This document shows positions 7,691 through 16,431 of a stretch of 64,000 nucleotides of DNA, one piece after another. Source of the stretch: Nocardioides zhouii. Its GTDB lineage: Bacteria; Actinomycetota; Actinomycetes; Propionibacteriales; Nocardioidaceae. The notes beneath the pieces were generated by a model. It saw only the letters and a list, made by a program, of their open reading frames with translations, had not been told where the DNA came from and searched no databases. Each line of letters opens with the position of its first letter. The first letter of the stretch is position 1. The DNA is taken from contig NZ_SDWV01000009.1 in the NCBI RefSeq assembly GCF_004137345.1, forward strand, positions 1 through 64,000, written 5' to 3'. The position numbers and the translations under genes are program-made.

Positions 7691-8626
7691 ATGCGCCTCA
7701 AGCTCGGCCGACCCGACCTGGGCCGGTACGCCGATCGCTGCGACGTACCAGCTGCCGGGGCCGGGCTCGCGGTGACGTTCGTCGGCGTGGCGACCCTGCT
7801 CCTGGACGACGGCGAGAGCGCCGTCATGACCGACGGGTTCTTCTCGCGCACGTCGCTGCCGTCGCTGCTGCTCCGACCGGTCTCGCCCGACCTGAAGCGC
7901 ATCGATGCGGCGCTGCACCGACTTGGCCTCGGGCCGGGCCGTCGCGGGCTCGACGCCGTTGCGCCGGTGCACACGCACTTCGACCACGTCGTGGACTCGG
8001 CGCTCGTGGCCGAGCGCACGGGTGCCGTCCTCGTCGGCGGCGAGTCCGCGGCCAACGTCGGCCGGGGCGCGGACCTCGACCCGTCGCGCCTCGTCGTCGT
8101 GACACCCGGCGAGCCCCGGACGTACGGCGCGTTCACGCTGACCCACGTCGAGTCGTCGCACTGCCCGCCCGACCGGTTCCCCGGCACGATCGACGCGCCG
8201 GTGGTGCCGCCGGTGCGGACCGGCGCCTACCGGTGCGGCGAGGCCTGGTCGATCCTCGTCGAGCACACCAGCGGCCGGAGCGCTCTCCTGCAGGGCAGCG
8301 CCGGTTTCGTCGACGGTGCGCTCGACGGCCGACGTGCCGAGGTCGCCTATCTCGGTGTGGGTCAGCTCGGCGTGATGCCGGAGGACTACATCCGGGACTA
8401 CTGGGCGCAGACCGTCGAGGCGGTCGGGGCCCGGCGGGTCGTGCTGACCCACTGGGACGACTTCTTCCGCGGTCTCGACCGTCCATTGCGGGCGCTCCCG
8501 TACGCCGGCGACGACCTCGACGTCACGATGCGGGTGCTCGGCGACCTCGCCCGGTCGCAGGGCGTCGCCCTCCACCTGCCGCAGCTGTGGCGCCGCGAGG
8601 ACCCCTGGTCCGGCTTGACCGACTAG
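7691..8626 (+). CDS. MBL-fold metallo-hydrolase
   Basis: A 311-residue protein of the beta-lactamase-like metallo-hydrolase fold. It has the metal motif THFDHVVDS (HxHxDH form, here HTHFDH), a later His in ESSHCPPDRFPG, and the C-terminal LTHWDDFF block. It resembles the UlaG-like subgroup that hydrolyses phosphodiesters or lactones. There is no signal peptide. Its last four bases overlap the stop of the convergent DinB gene. Confidence 0.8.
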   Translation: MRLKLGRPDLGRYADRCDVPAAGAGLAVTFVGVATLLLDDGESAVMTDGFFSRTSLPSLLLRPVSPDLKRIDAALHRLGLGPGRRGLDAVAPVHTHFDHVVDSALVAERTGAVLVGGESAANVGRGADLDPSRLVVVTPGEPRTYGAFTLTHVESSHCPPDRFPGTIDAPVVPPVRTGAYRCGEAWSILVEHTSGRSALLQGSAGFVDGALDGRRAEVAYLGVGQLGVMPEDYIRDYWAQTVEAVGARRVVLTHWDDFFRGLDRPLRALPYAGDDLDVTMRVLGDLARSQGVALHLPQLWRREDPWSGLTD

Positions 8627-9207
8627 AGCCAGGCCGGCGTCCAGTCCTCGTCGGGGTCCTCGCCGACCCGCCCGTCGACCGCCTCGCGGAGGAGGTCGGC
8701 GTGCCCGGTGTGGCGGGCGTACTCCTCGAGCAGGTCGACCAGGAGTCGCCGCAGGCGCGGATGGTTGCCGTTGCCGTCGTCGACCTGCGCGACCAGGTCG
8801 AGTCCGCCCTCGACCACCGCGTCGTCGATCCGCTGGGTGTTGCGGGCCACCGCCTCGTCGAAGATGGCGTACGTCTCCGCGGCGCTGAAGTGGTCGGCCT
8901 CGAACTCCCACTCGTCGGTGTCGTCGTGGCCGAGCGACTTCCACGGCTCGACGAGCTCCTCGCCGCGGAGCTTGGTGGTCAGGATGTAGTCCTCGGCGAG
9001 GGCCAGGTGGCGCAGGAGGCCCCCGAGGGACAGCGATGACGACGGCAGCCGCTGCGCGAGGCCCGCCTCGTCGAGCCCGTCGGCCTTCCACCGCAGGGTG
9101 GCGCGCATCCGGCCCAGTGCACCGGTGAGGTGCTCGGCCTCGGTGCCGTCGATCGGCGGCTCCCACGGCGGGGGAACCCAGACGTCGGTGGTCTCTTCGC
9201 TGCTCAT
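8623..9207 (-). CDS. DinB / DUF664 family protein
   Basis: A 194-residue four-helix-bundle protein of the DinB-like superfamily. It shows SLGGLLRHLALAEDYILT with a first metal-ligand His, and LLEEYARHTGHADLLREAVDG with two more. In mycothiol-making Actinobacteria such proteins are thiol transferases or isomerases dependent on mycothiol; the exact substrate is unknown. A second paralogue lies at 15334. Confidence 0.85.
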   Translation of the reverse strand: MSSEETTDVWVPPPWEPPIDGTEAEHLTGALGRMRATLRWKADGLDEAGLAQRLPSSSLSLGGLLRHLALAEDYILTTKLRGEELVEPWKSLGHDDTDEWEFEADHFSAAETYAIFDEAVARNTQRIDDAVVEGGLDLVAQVDDGNGNHPRLRRLLVDLLEEYARHTGHADLLREAVDGRVGEDPDEDWTPAWL

Positions 9208-9265
9208 GTCCCTGACGCTAGCGCCGATTCCGGACGATCCGCTGCCCCATCGTGGAGACCCGTCC

Positions 9266-9349
9266 GCACCATGAAGGCAGTTGGAGTCCCCGGTGCCGGG
9301 AGCTGAGCGTGCCGAGCGCTGGCGCCGCGACGAACTGCCTTCATGGTGC
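9266..9349. repeat. Long-loop intergenic inverted repeat (17-bp arms)
   Basis: Exact 17-bp arms (GCACCATGAAGGCAGTT and its complement) flank a 50-base GC-rich loop. The element occupies the gap between the divergent DinB gene and the small membrane protein gene at 9372, so it is in neither gene's terminator position. It could be a regulatory dyad or a mobile hairpin; nothing in it codes for protein. Confidence 0.65.
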
Positions 9350-9371
9350 AGCGCTGGCTAGGCTCGATGCC

Positions 9372-9683
9372 GTGCCCGACCTTGATCGACTTCCCACCGC
9401 TCCCCTGCTCGCCGTCGGCCTGATCGGCGGCTTCGCACTGGCCCAGCAGACGGGCGTCCGTCCGCTCGGCGGAGCCGCCATGCTCGGCGCCAACGCGGTC
9501 GCTGCCCGGCAGTGGTACGCCGTCGGCGGGGTGCCGCTGGCGGCCGGGCTGACGGCGGGCTACTGGACGGCGATGGGCGTCTCGCACCCGCTGGCCAAGA
9601 AGGTCGGCACCTGGCCGTCGGTGCTCGGCGTGACCGCCGTCAGCGCCGGCGCGGCCTGGTTGCTGGCCGATCGGCGCCGCTGA
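9372..9683 (+). CDS. Small membrane protein, unknown function
   Basis: A 103-residue protein from a GTG start (MPDLDRLPTAPLLAVGLIGG). It has three to four hydrophobic stretches, among them LLAVGLIGGFALAQQTG and VTAVSAGAAWLLAD. I do not recognise a named family. The ATG inside (MLGANAV) would remove the first helix and is less likely. It may be co-transcribed with the next small gene. Confidence 0.6.
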   Translation: MPDLDRLPTAPLLAVGLIGGFALAQQTGVRPLGGAAMLGANAVAARQWYAVGGVPLAAGLTAGYWTAMGVSHPLAKKVGTWPSVLGVTAVSAGAAWLLADRRR

Positions 9684-9718
9684 GACATCCGACCCGCGCG
9701 CAGCGACGAACTCCTGAC

Positions 9719-9967
9719 GTGAGCCAGCACGACACGATGTTCGCCAGCAGCAGCGTCCCGCGCCACCTCGTACGAGGGGCGCTGGGACTGCCGCTGATGG
9801 TGGCCGCGTTCGTGCTCGTGCCGTGGCTCGGTCCGCTGGCGCTGCTGCTGATCGTCCCGGCCGCCGTGCTGCCGCGCGGCTGCCCGACGTGCTGGGCGCT
9901 GGGGCTGGCCCAGACCTGTGCGCTCAGGTCACCGGCTGCAGAGGGTGGACCGCGACCTCGCCGGTGA
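9719..9967 (+). CDS. Small membrane protein with CPTC motif
   Basis: A protein of about 82 residues from a GTG start. A helix (ALGLPLMVAAFVLVPWLGPL) continues into LLLIVPAAVLPRGCPTCWALG. The RGCPTCW motif recurs in short actinobacterial membrane proteins; the Cys pair may be redox active or bind metal, which is inference. Its 3' end overlaps the convergent monooxygenase gene by 44 bases, which is more than usual and lowers confidence in the last residues. Confidence 0.5.
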   Translation: MSQHDTMFASSSVPRHLVRGALGLPLMVAAFVLVPWLGPLALLLIVPAAVLPRGCPTCWALGLAQTCALRSPAAEGGPRPRR

Positions 9968-10217
9968 GGGCGCCCGCCGCGGCCGCGAACGCGGCGGCCA
10001 CGTGAGGCGTCGCCATGTGGGCGTCGAGGGCAGCGGAGTCGGTCCACCGCTCGACCGTCACGAACGTGCCCGGCGTGCTGCCCGACTCGAACAGGTCGTA
10101 CGCGAGGCACCCCTCCTCCGCCCGAGTCGCCTCGGCGAGTGTCTGCAGGGCCGCGCGGACCTGGTCGGCTGCCTCGGGGCTGGCGGGGATGGTGGCGACG
10201 ACCTGGAGATCACTCAC
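9924..10217 (-). CDS. Antibiotic biosynthesis monooxygenase (ABM) domain protein
   Basis: A 97-residue ferredoxin-like ABM-domain protein. It starts LQVVATIPASPEAADQVRAAL, then GCLAYDLFESG, then TFVTVERWTDSAALDAHMATPHV. The block ERW.D..AL.AH is the family hallmark. Members act as small quinol monooxygenases or heme-degrading enzymes, often as dimers. The ATG overlaps the stop of the upstream small membrane protein gene (ATGA), so the two are translationally coupled. Confidence 0.85.
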   Translation of the reverse strand: MSDLQVVATIPASPEAADQVRAALQTLAEATRAEEGCLAYDLFESGSTPGTFVTVERWTDSAALDAHMATPHVAAAFAAAAGALTGEVAVHPLQPVT

Positions 10218-10420
10218 GAGAGTTCCTTGTCTGTAGGTGGAAGCCCAGTGTGCGTGGTGCGTGGGCGGCTGGCATAGCCCTTCTCGCCGGGATGGTCGCC
10301 CTCGACCGCGCGGGCCCCGAGGACGCGCATCACGACGAATCCGGCGGCAGCCGCCACCAGCACGATCACGAGCAGCGCCGTGGCGACGCCTGGGCTCAAC
10401 ATGTCCATCATGTCGATCAC
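10214..10420 (-). CDS. Small single-pass membrane protein
   Basis: A 68-residue protein with one strong helix (TALLVIVLVAAAAGFVVMRVLG) and a charged cytosolic tail (GEKGYASRPRT). No family is recognised. It is the first gene of a two-gene operon with the ABM-domain protein, joined by a 4-base overlap; a GGAGGTGATC ribosome site precedes the ATG. Confidence 0.6.
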   Translation of the reverse strand: MIDMMDMLSPGVATALLVIVLVAAAAGFVVMRVLGARAVEGDHPGEKGYASRPRTTHTGLPPTDKELS

Positions 10421-10500
10421 CTCCGGCTTCCCACGCTAGGTGCTCGGGGCCGTTCTGCTCCTTACGATCCCGTGACGCGCGGCTCGCGTGCTGGCCGGGT

Positions 10501-10737
10501 TCAGGCCTCCGGCAGGTCGGCGAAGGCCTGCTTCATGTCGCGGTACCACCCGAGCGACTTCTTCGGGTGCTTCCAGCGGCCCTTCATCTCGTTCCGGGCC
10601 GGCTGGTGGGCGGCGTCGCCGGCCTTCTCGGCCTCCTTCAGGTGCTTGTCCTGGGCGTTGATCACGTCGTCGTGGCTCTCCCCGCGGTGCGCGAGGTCGC
10701 AGGGGCCGCCGAGCTGGCGGCAGGTCATGGTCTTCAT
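10501..10737 (-). CDS. DUF1059-like small protein
   Basis: A 78-residue protein. It starts MKTMTCRQLGGPCDLAHRGES with two cysteines spaced as in DUF1059 small proteins (CR.LG..CD...RGE), followed by a longer basic tail ending with HPKKSLGWYRDMKQAFADLP. The function is unknown. It lies 48 bases behind the ECF sigma factor stop, on the same strand, with an AGAGGAGA ribosome site, so it is probably in the same operon and perhaps a target of that sigma factor. Confidence 0.7.
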   Translation of the reverse strand: MKTMTCRQLGGPCDLAHRGESHDDVINAQDKHLKEAEKAGDAAHQPARNEMKGRWKHPKKSLGWYRDMKQAFADLPEA

Positions 10738-10785
10738 GGGGTTCTCCTCTGGTGGTGATGATGAGCTGGGTGTGACCGGGCTGTG

Positions 10786-11634
10786 TCAGGCGGGCTCCGG
10801 ACCGGAGCGGCGTACGACCCGGGCGAGCACGTCGGGCGCGGCCCGGAAGGTGATGCCCGTGACCTGGCCGTGGTCGACGGTGAAGTCGAAGACCACCTTG
10901 GCCTCACCCTTGAGGTACCAGGCGTAGTCGGGCCGGTCGCCGAGGTAGACGGCGAGGGCGGAGTGGGCGCTGCCGTTGAAGAACGCGGCCACGTCGGCGC
11001 GCCCCTCGATCGAGGCAGGCGTCCCGGCGAGGACGGCGGCCTCGTCGGCGCCGACGACGGCGTCGGGCGCGAGCAGCTCGAGCAGCCGCCGGAAGTCGCC
11101 GCCGCGGGCGGCGGACATGAACGCGTCGACGACCTCCCAGTCCGCGAGGGCGTCCTCGGCCGCGGGCTGGGCGACCTTGGCCCGGGCCCGCGAGGCCAGC
11201 TTGCGCGCCGCGACGGGCGTCGTGTCGAGGACCGCGGCGATGGTGCCGAACTCGAACCCGAAGCTGTCGTGCAGCACGAAGGCCACCCGCTCGCGCGGCG
11301 AGAGTCGGTCGATGACGGCTTGCAGGGCGATGCCCACGGTGTCGGCGAGGGCCACGTCGTCGGCCGGGTCGGGCGCCGTGCCCGCCATCTCGACCTCCTC
11401 GACCGGCACCGGCGTCCGGGCCCGCAGCCGGTCGAGGCAGAGCCGCGTCGTGACGGTGGTCAGCCAGGCCGGGAGGTTCTCGATCACGCTGGTGGGATCG
11501 GAGGTCACCGCCCGGTCGAGTCGCAGCCAGGCCTGCTGGACGACGTCCTCGGCCTCGGCGTGGTCGCCGAGCACCCGGCTCGCGATCCCGAGCAGCCGCG
11601 GCCGCTCGGCCTCGAAGATCTCCGTCTGGTCCAT
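10786..11634 (-). CDS. ECF RNA polymerase sigma factor with C-terminal SnoaL-like domain (SigJ/ECF41 type)
   Basis: A 282-residue sigma factor. Region 2 reads FEAERPRLLGIASRVLGD, then EAEDVVQQAWLRL; region 4 is LSPRERVAFVLHDSFGF...IAAVLDTTPVAARKLASRAR. After that comes an extension of about 110 residues with a SnoaL/NTF2-like fold (GDFRRLLELLAPDAVV), which in this group controls activity without a classical anti-sigma factor. The start was chosen at the ATG behind GGGAGG; longer in-frame starts exist. No anti-sigma gene is next to it, which fits the group. Confidence 0.85.
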   Translation of the reverse strand: MDQTEIFEAERPRLLGIASRVLGDHAEAEDVVQQAWLRLDRAVTSDPTSVIENLPAWLTTVTTRLCLDRLRARTPVPVEEVEMAGTAPDPADDVALADTVGIALQAVIDRLSPRERVAFVLHDSFGFEFGTIAAVLDTTPVAARKLASRARAKVAQPAAEDALADWEVVDAFMSAARGGDFRRLLELLAPDAVVGADEAAVLAGTPASIEGRADVAAFFNGSAHSALAVYLGDRPDYAWYLKGEAKVVFDFTVDHGQVTGITFRAAPDVLARVVRRSGPEPA

Positions 11635-11735
11635 GTGCGCCACCCTCCCGCTGGTCATCATCGCAATCCCTTGACGCGCGGGGAGCCGCAGATGTGACCG
11701 GGCCTCGGTCACCGGGTGTTGGGCACACTGGATCC

Positions 11736-12854
11736 ATGGACCGCCCCCGGCGTCGCGTCACCGCACTCCTGGCCAGCCTTCCCCTGCTCGCCGCGTGCTC
11801 GGCGACGCCCGAGGACACGGACCCGGCACCGGCTCCCGCTGAGTCCTCGCAGTCGGAGTCGCCCTCGGCCGAGCCGGCCAGCCCCACTGACGAACCGACC
11901 GAGGCGCCGACCGAGGAGCCCACCGAGGAGGCGGCGCCTCCGCCAAACCCGATCTCCTTGGCGGCCCTCGCGGACGCCGACCTCGCCGGCGGTGACCTGC
12001 GGCTCGGCCCGGTCCGCGAGCGCACGAGCACCTACACGTCGTACGACGTCACGTTCCGCTCGACGACCGCCGGCGCGGGGACGACTCCGCTGCGGATCAG
12101 CGGCGTGCTCAACGTGCCGACCGGGCGCGGGCCGCAGGGTGGTCAGGGATGGCCAGCAGTGGTGCTCGCCCACGGCTACATCGACCCGGCCTACTACGTC
12201 CGCGGGCAGGGCATGACCCGCGAGCGCGGCTTCCTCGCCCAGCGGGGGTTCGTCGCGCTGCACGTCGACTACCGCAACCACGCGGAGTCGACCGACGACC
12301 CGCGCGTGGAGACGGCCGTACGGCTGGGCTACGCCGCCGACGTCGCCGCCGCCGTGCACGCCCTGCGCGACTCCGCGAACGTGCGGGTCGACCCCGACCG
12401 CATCGCGCTCTTCGGCCGGTCGATGGGCGGCGGCGTGATGCTGAAGGCGCTCGCGGCCGAGCCCGGCCTCTTCGCCGCCGGCGTCGGCTGGGCCTCGGTG
12501 TCGAGCCTGGAGGCGGAGAACTTCGACCAGTTCCAGCGTCCGGACGCCCCGCTGGCAGAGCTGAAGGCCGGCTTCCGCGGGCGGCACGGTCTGCCGGGCG
12601 AGGACCCCGGGTTCTGGCGCGGCGTCTCGCCGCGGCCGGTGTTCGACGAGATCACCGAGCCGGTGCTGCTGGTGCACGGGCGCTTCGACGACACCTGCCC
12701 GCCGCCGTGGGCGCGAGCGACCCAGCGCGCGTTGACCGCCGCAGGCGTCGACTCGACCCTGGAGTGGTACGACGACGGCCACGCCTTCGGGCCGGCGTTC
12801 GTCGCTGCGATGGACCGCACGGTCCGCTTCCTGCGGGCGCGGATGCCCGCCTGA
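11736..12854 (+). CDS. Lipoprotein alpha/beta hydrolase (dienelactone/peptidase-like)
   Basis: A 372-residue exported lipoprotein. The signal peptide ends in the lipobox LLAAC, followed by about 45 residues rich in Pro, Glu and Thr as a spacer. The hydrolase domain has VVLAHGYIDP, the nucleophile elbow FGRSMGGGVM, the acid in HGRFDDTCPP, and the His in YDDGHAFG. It is likely an esterase or peptidase of the S9-like group, anchored outside the membrane. It is divergent from the sigma factor gene. Confidence 0.85.
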   Translation: MDRPRRRVTALLASLPLLAACSATPEDTDPAPAPAESSQSESPSAEPASPTDEPTEAPTEEPTEEAAPPPNPISLAALADADLAGGDLRLGPVRERTSTYTSYDVTFRSTTAGAGTTPLRISGVLNVPTGRGPQGGQGWPAVVLAHGYIDPAYYVRGQGMTRERGFLAQRGFVALHVDYRNHAESTDDPRVETAVRLGYAADVAAAVHALRDSANVRVDPDRIALFGRSMGGGVMLKALAAEPGLFAAGVGWASVSSLEAENFDQFQRPDAPLAELKAGFRGRHGLPGEDPGFWRGVSPRPVFDEITEPVLLVHGRFDDTCPPPWARATQRALTAAGVDSTLEWYDDGHAFGPAFVAAMDRTVRFLRARMPA

Positions 12855-12864
12855 CGAGAGCCGG

Positions 12865-14283
12865 TCAGTCCGCGGCCGCAGCCTCGAGCTGCTGCGGGGG
12901 CGCGGAGGCGTACGCGGCCGAGAGCCGTCGGTAGGGAGCGGACGCGAGCGCGATCATCACCGTCACCAGCATGATCGCGCCGGCTCCGAGGAACACCAGC
13001 GCGATGCCGCGGGCCTCCCCGCTGCCGACGAGCCAGCCCCACGTCGAGCGGCCCTCCGCCGACGCCATGTAGGGGATCAGCCAGAACTCGGCGATGGGGC
13101 CGATCATGAACGCCGAGACCGGGCTCGCCGCGAGCTCGACGCTCTGCGCGAAGCCGAAGACCCGGCCCTGGGTGCGGAACGGCACCACCCGCTGCATGAT
13201 CGTCTGCTCCGCCGCCTCCGCGGCCGGGATGATCACCATGAACATGAAGAGGCCGAGGACGTAGAGCCAGGCCCACTCGCGCAGCGTGAACGTCATGCCC
13301 AGCACCGCGACGCCGACATTGACGAGCAGCAGGGTGCGCACCGGGTTGGCGCCGAGGCCGAACTTCGCCACCAGCCCGCCACCGACCACGAAGCCCAACC
13401 CGGTGACGCCGAGGACGATGCCCCACGCCTCGACGCTGAAGAGCGTGAGGCCGTAGGGGTCCATCAGTGCGATGTAGACGCCGCTCACCAGGTTGTTGAA
13501 CGTCGAGAAGAGGATCAGCGCGACCAGTCCGGGCACGGCACGGATCGCGGTCACGGCGCCGCGTACGTCGAAGCGCGAGCCGCCCTCCTCCGGCTCGGGG
13601 TCGAGCTCGGGGATCGCGATCGGGATCAGGTGGAGCAGGGAGGCGCCGGTCAATGCGATCGCGATGGCCAGCGTCCAGCCCATGCCGAGCAGGCCGACGC
13701 TGAGCCCGCTGAAGACGCTCGTGATCATGAACGCGATGCCCTGCACGGTGCCGACCAGGCCGTTGGCCTTGTCGCGGCCGTCCTCCGGGACGAGCAGCGT
13801 GACGGTGGTCGACAGCGCGATGTTGCGGAGGCTCTCGACCACCCCGCCGACGAGGATCACCGCGGCGAACAGCCAGAACCACGGGCTCTCCCAGTCGGCC
13901 AGCCGACCCTCGCCCAGCAGCAGCCACAGCCCGCCCGAGGCCGCGTAGGTCACCAGGGTGACCGTGGAGGAGACGAGCATGACGTGCTTCTTGCGGTGCC
14001 GGTCGACGAGCGTGCCGAAGTAGGTGCCGGCCACCGCGGTGAAGAGCATGAAGCCGCCGCCGATGATCGCGGTGGTCATCACCGAGCGGGTCTCGAGGTA
14101 GGCCCAGAAGGTGAGCGCGAACCACAGGAAGCTCGACGTCACGTTGGCGACGAGGGTGTTGGCGAGCACCAACCGGAAGGCGCGCAGCGTCTCGGCGCCC
14201 CGCGTCACGCCCGGCGGGAGGTGCGCCTCGGCCTGCGGCGCGGCGGGGTCTGCCGGGACCGGGTCGAGCTCGTCCAGGGGCAT
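12865..14283 (-). CDS. MFS transporter (multidrug or macrolide efflux type)
   Basis: A 472-residue, 12-helix major facilitator. Between helices 2 and 3 it has the motif GTLVDRHRKKH, the usual MFS motif A region. The layout matches the MefA/enterobactin-exporter group. A long N-terminal cytosolic segment rich in Pro and Ala precedes the first helix. The substrate cannot be inferred. It converges with the lipoprotein hydrolase gene with a 10-base gap. Confidence 0.85.
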   Translation of the reverse strand: MPLDELDPVPADPAAPQAEAHLPPGVTRGAETLRAFRLVLANTLVANVTSSFLWFALTFWAYLETRSVMTTAIIGGGFMLFTAVAGTYFGTLVDRHRKKHVMLVSSTVTLVTYAASGGLWLLLGEGRLADWESPWFWLFAAVILVGGVVESLRNIALSTTVTLLVPEDGRDKANGLVGTVQGIAFMITSVFSGLSVGLLGMGWTLAIAIALTGASLLHLIPIAIPELDPEPEEGGSRFDVRGAVTAIRAVPGLVALILFSTFNNLVSGVYIALMDPYGLTLFSVEAWGIVLGVTGLGFVVGGGLVAKFGLGANPVRTLLLVNVGVAVLGMTFTLREWAWLYVLGLFMFMVIIPAAEAAEQTIMQRVVPFRTQGRVFGFAQSVELAASPVSAFMIGPIAEFWLIPYMASAEGRSTWGWLVGSGEARGIALVFLGAGAIMLVTVMIALASAPYRRLSAAYASAPPQQLEAAAAD

Positions 14284-14324
14284 ACGAAAACCCTAGGCGC
14301 AGGCACCGACACCCCGCCTCCTCC

Positions 14325-15281
14325 TTAATGACCGCGTGCGACGACCGGCGACCAGCCGTCCCAGAAGGCCGCGATGTGGCGTACGTCCGTGCCGCAGCAC
14401 CCGCCGACGATCCGCACCGACGGCAGCGACTCGGCCAGCTCGCGGGTGCGGCGGGTCAGGTCGGGCAGGTCGCCCTCGTCGAGCTCCTCGGCCTCGTCGA
14501 GCTCGGCGTGGGTCAGCCGGGAGGAGTTGACCTCGATCCCGGCGATCCGCTCGGTCCACGGTGCCGCCGTCGACAGGCCGGGGCTGACGTGGTCGGGGTG
14601 AGCGCAGTTCACGAGGACGTGCGCAGCGCCGCCATCCGTGGCGGCGTCCAGCTGCTCGATCGCGTCGCCGAGCGGGGTGCCGTCGGGCAGGCGACCGTCG
14701 GTCTCGACGGTGTAGGACACCGCCACCGGGATGCCGACGGCCTGGCCCGCGCGGACGACCCCGACCGCCTCGGCGACGGTCGTCAGCGTGTACGCCGTGG
14801 CGAGGTCGGCGCCGGCCTCGGCGAAGGCCGCGACCTGCGGCCGGTGGTAGTCGGCGTAGCGCTCGGCGTCGAGGTCGCCCGCGAGGTACCCGTCGCCACG
14901 CGGACCCACCACCCCGACGACCAGCACCTGCTCGACGCCGTCGGGCACCTCGTCGGCCAGCCCACGCAGGTGCGTGACGGCGTCGCGGTTGACCCGGTGC
15001 AGCGCGTCGGCGCCGTAGCCCAGCCGCGCACCCCAGTCGGCGTTCGCGCGCCAGGTCGGCGTCTCCAGCAGCAGGCCGGTGCCCTCGCGCGCCGCCACCT
15101 CGGCGTACCCGCGGTAGTAGTCGTCCAGCACCCCCAGCCCGACGGGGTCGTCCATCAGCGGGAACGACGCGAAGTCGGGGAGGTCGAGCCCCCGGTGGAA
15201 GATCAGGTCGGTCTCGAGCCCGCCGTCGGTCACCCAGCCCCGCGCGGTCTCGGGCAGTCGCCAGGTCGTCGGTCCACTCAT
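14325..15281 (-). CDS. Homocysteine S-methyltransferase family protein
   Basis: A 318-residue TIM-barrel methyltransferase. The N-terminus GWVTDGGLETDLIFHRGLDL contains the conserved DGG.ET; the zinc ligands are the Cys of LVNCAHPDH and the pair in GGCCGTDVRH. This is the MmuM / S-methylmethionine:homocysteine methyltransferase family. Whether the methyl donor is S-methylmethionine is not certain. No other methionine gene is adjacent. Confidence 0.85.
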   Translation of the reverse strand: MSGPTTWRLPETARGWVTDGGLETDLIFHRGLDLPDFASFPLMDDPVGLGVLDDYYRGYAEVAAREGTGLLLETPTWRANADWGARLGYGADALHRVNRDAVTHLRGLADEVPDGVEQVLVVGVVGPRGDGYLAGDLDAERYADYHRPQVAAFAEAGADLATAYTLTTVAEAVGVVRAGQAVGIPVAVSYTVETDGRLPDGTPLGDAIEQLDAATDGGAAHVLVNCAHPDHVSPGLSTAAPWTERIAGIEVNSSRLTHAELDEAEELDEGDLPDLTRRTRELAESLPSVRIVGGCCGTDVRHIAAFWDGWSPVVARGH

Positions 15282-15333
15282 CCGTGCCTCCTCGGTCCTG
15301 AGGCCCAGTGTCGTACGCGGCGAGGCCGGGGCG

Positions 15334-15933
15334 CTACGCCTCCGGGAACTGGTCTGCCACCCGCGTCAGCATCGCGACGTACGCCGGCCAGTCGACGTCG
15401 GGCAGGTTCGTCGCGCCCACCAGCAGCCCGGCGGCTCCGTCGATGGTCTCGCGCAGGATGTCGGCGTGGCCCGCGTGGCGGGTGGTGTCGGAGATGACGT
15501 GCACGATGATCCGGGCGAGCGAGACCTCCCGCTTCCCCTCGGACCACCACGGGACGGCGCCGGGCGCGTCGAGCGGGAGGTCGGCGATGGTCGCGTCGCT
15601 GAAGGCCGCGACCTGCCGGTAGAACGCGACCACGTCGTCGGCCGGGATCTCGGCGGGCACCCACCAGTCGGACTGCGGGTCGGCGTCGTAGTCCTCGTCG
15701 GTCACGACGAGCGGGTGGTCGGGGTCGGGCCACTCACGGCCGAAGGTGGGCCCGAAGTAGCCGATCTCCACGTTGGCGACGTGCCGCAGGATGCCGAGCA
15801 GGTTTGTGCCCGTGGGGGTGCGCGGCAGTCGCAGGTCGCGCTCCCCGACGCCCTCCACCTTCCACACCAGCGCGTCGCGCGCCTCCTGGAGGTAGTGGTG
15901 CAGTGCTGCCTTCGGGTCGCGGAGATCGTCCAT
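15334..15933 (-). CDS. DinB family protein (DUF664)
   Basis: A 199-residue DinB-like four-helix protein. It has LLGILRHVANVEIGYFGPTFG with the first His ligand, and IVHVISDTTRHAGHADILRETIDG with the His pair. This is the DUF664 form common in mycothiol producers. The ATG at MDDLRDPKAALHHYL was chosen; the frame continues upstream over the divergent MOSC gene without family similarity. It is a paralogue of the gene at 8623. Confidence 0.85.
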   Translation of the reverse strand: MDDLRDPKAALHHYLQEARDALVWKVEGVGERDLRLPRTPTGTNLLGILRHVANVEIGYFGPTFGREWPDPDHPLVVTDEDYDADPQSDWWVPAEIPADDVVAFYRQVAAFSDATIADLPLDAPGAVPWWSEGKREVSLARIIVHVISDTTRHAGHADILRETIDGAAGLLVGATNLPDVDWPAYVAMLTRVADQFPEA

Positions 15934-15993
15934 CCGTCGATCATGCCCGGGGACGCGGACGGTCGGCGACCGCATTGCCCGTACGGTCTGGTC

Positions 15994-16431
15994 GTGACCT
16001 CCCGTGTGCACGCGATCCACGTCGCGCCCGGCCGCCGGCTGCCGACGAAGTCGGTCGCGTCCGTGGAGGCCGAGGCCGGTGCCGGCCTGGTCGGCGACCG
16101 GTACCACGGCAGCAAGCACCGCCACGTCACCGTGCAGGCCCTCGACGACCTCGAGGCGGCCGCGGAGGTGCTGGGCCGGCCGGTCGACCCGGCCCTGACC
16201 CGGCGCAACATCACCCTCGACCGCGGACCGATCCCGACCCGCCCGGGCGAGCGGATGCGGATCGCCGATGTCGAGCTCGAGGTGGTGCGGATCGCCGCGC
16301 CCTGCCGGCTGCTCGACGACGACCTCGGCCCCGGCGCGATGCAGGCGTTGCGCTCACCCCGCGGCGGCACCGTGTTCCGGCTGCTGGGGTCGGGGACGAT
16401 CCGGGTCGGCGACGAGGCGGTTCCGGTCTAG
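15994..16431 (+). CDS. MOSC domain protein
   Basis: A 145-residue MOSC (molybdenum cofactor sulfurase C-terminal) domain. It shows GAGLVGDRYHGSKHRHVTVQALDDL, RRNITLDRG, and the conserved cysteine in RIAAPCRLLDD. Stand-alone MOSC proteins are thought to handle sulfur for molybdenum enzymes or to reduce N-hydroxylated compounds; the role here is open. GTG start. Its stop overlaps the convergent VOC gene by 4 bases. Confidence 0.85.
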   Translation: MTSRVHAIHVAPGRRLPTKSVASVEAEAGAGLVGDRYHGSKHRHVTVQALDDLEAAAEVLGRPVDPALTRRNITLDRGPIPTRPGERMRIADVELEVVRIAAPCRLLDDDLGPGAMQALRSPRGGTVFRLLGSGTIRVGDEAVPV

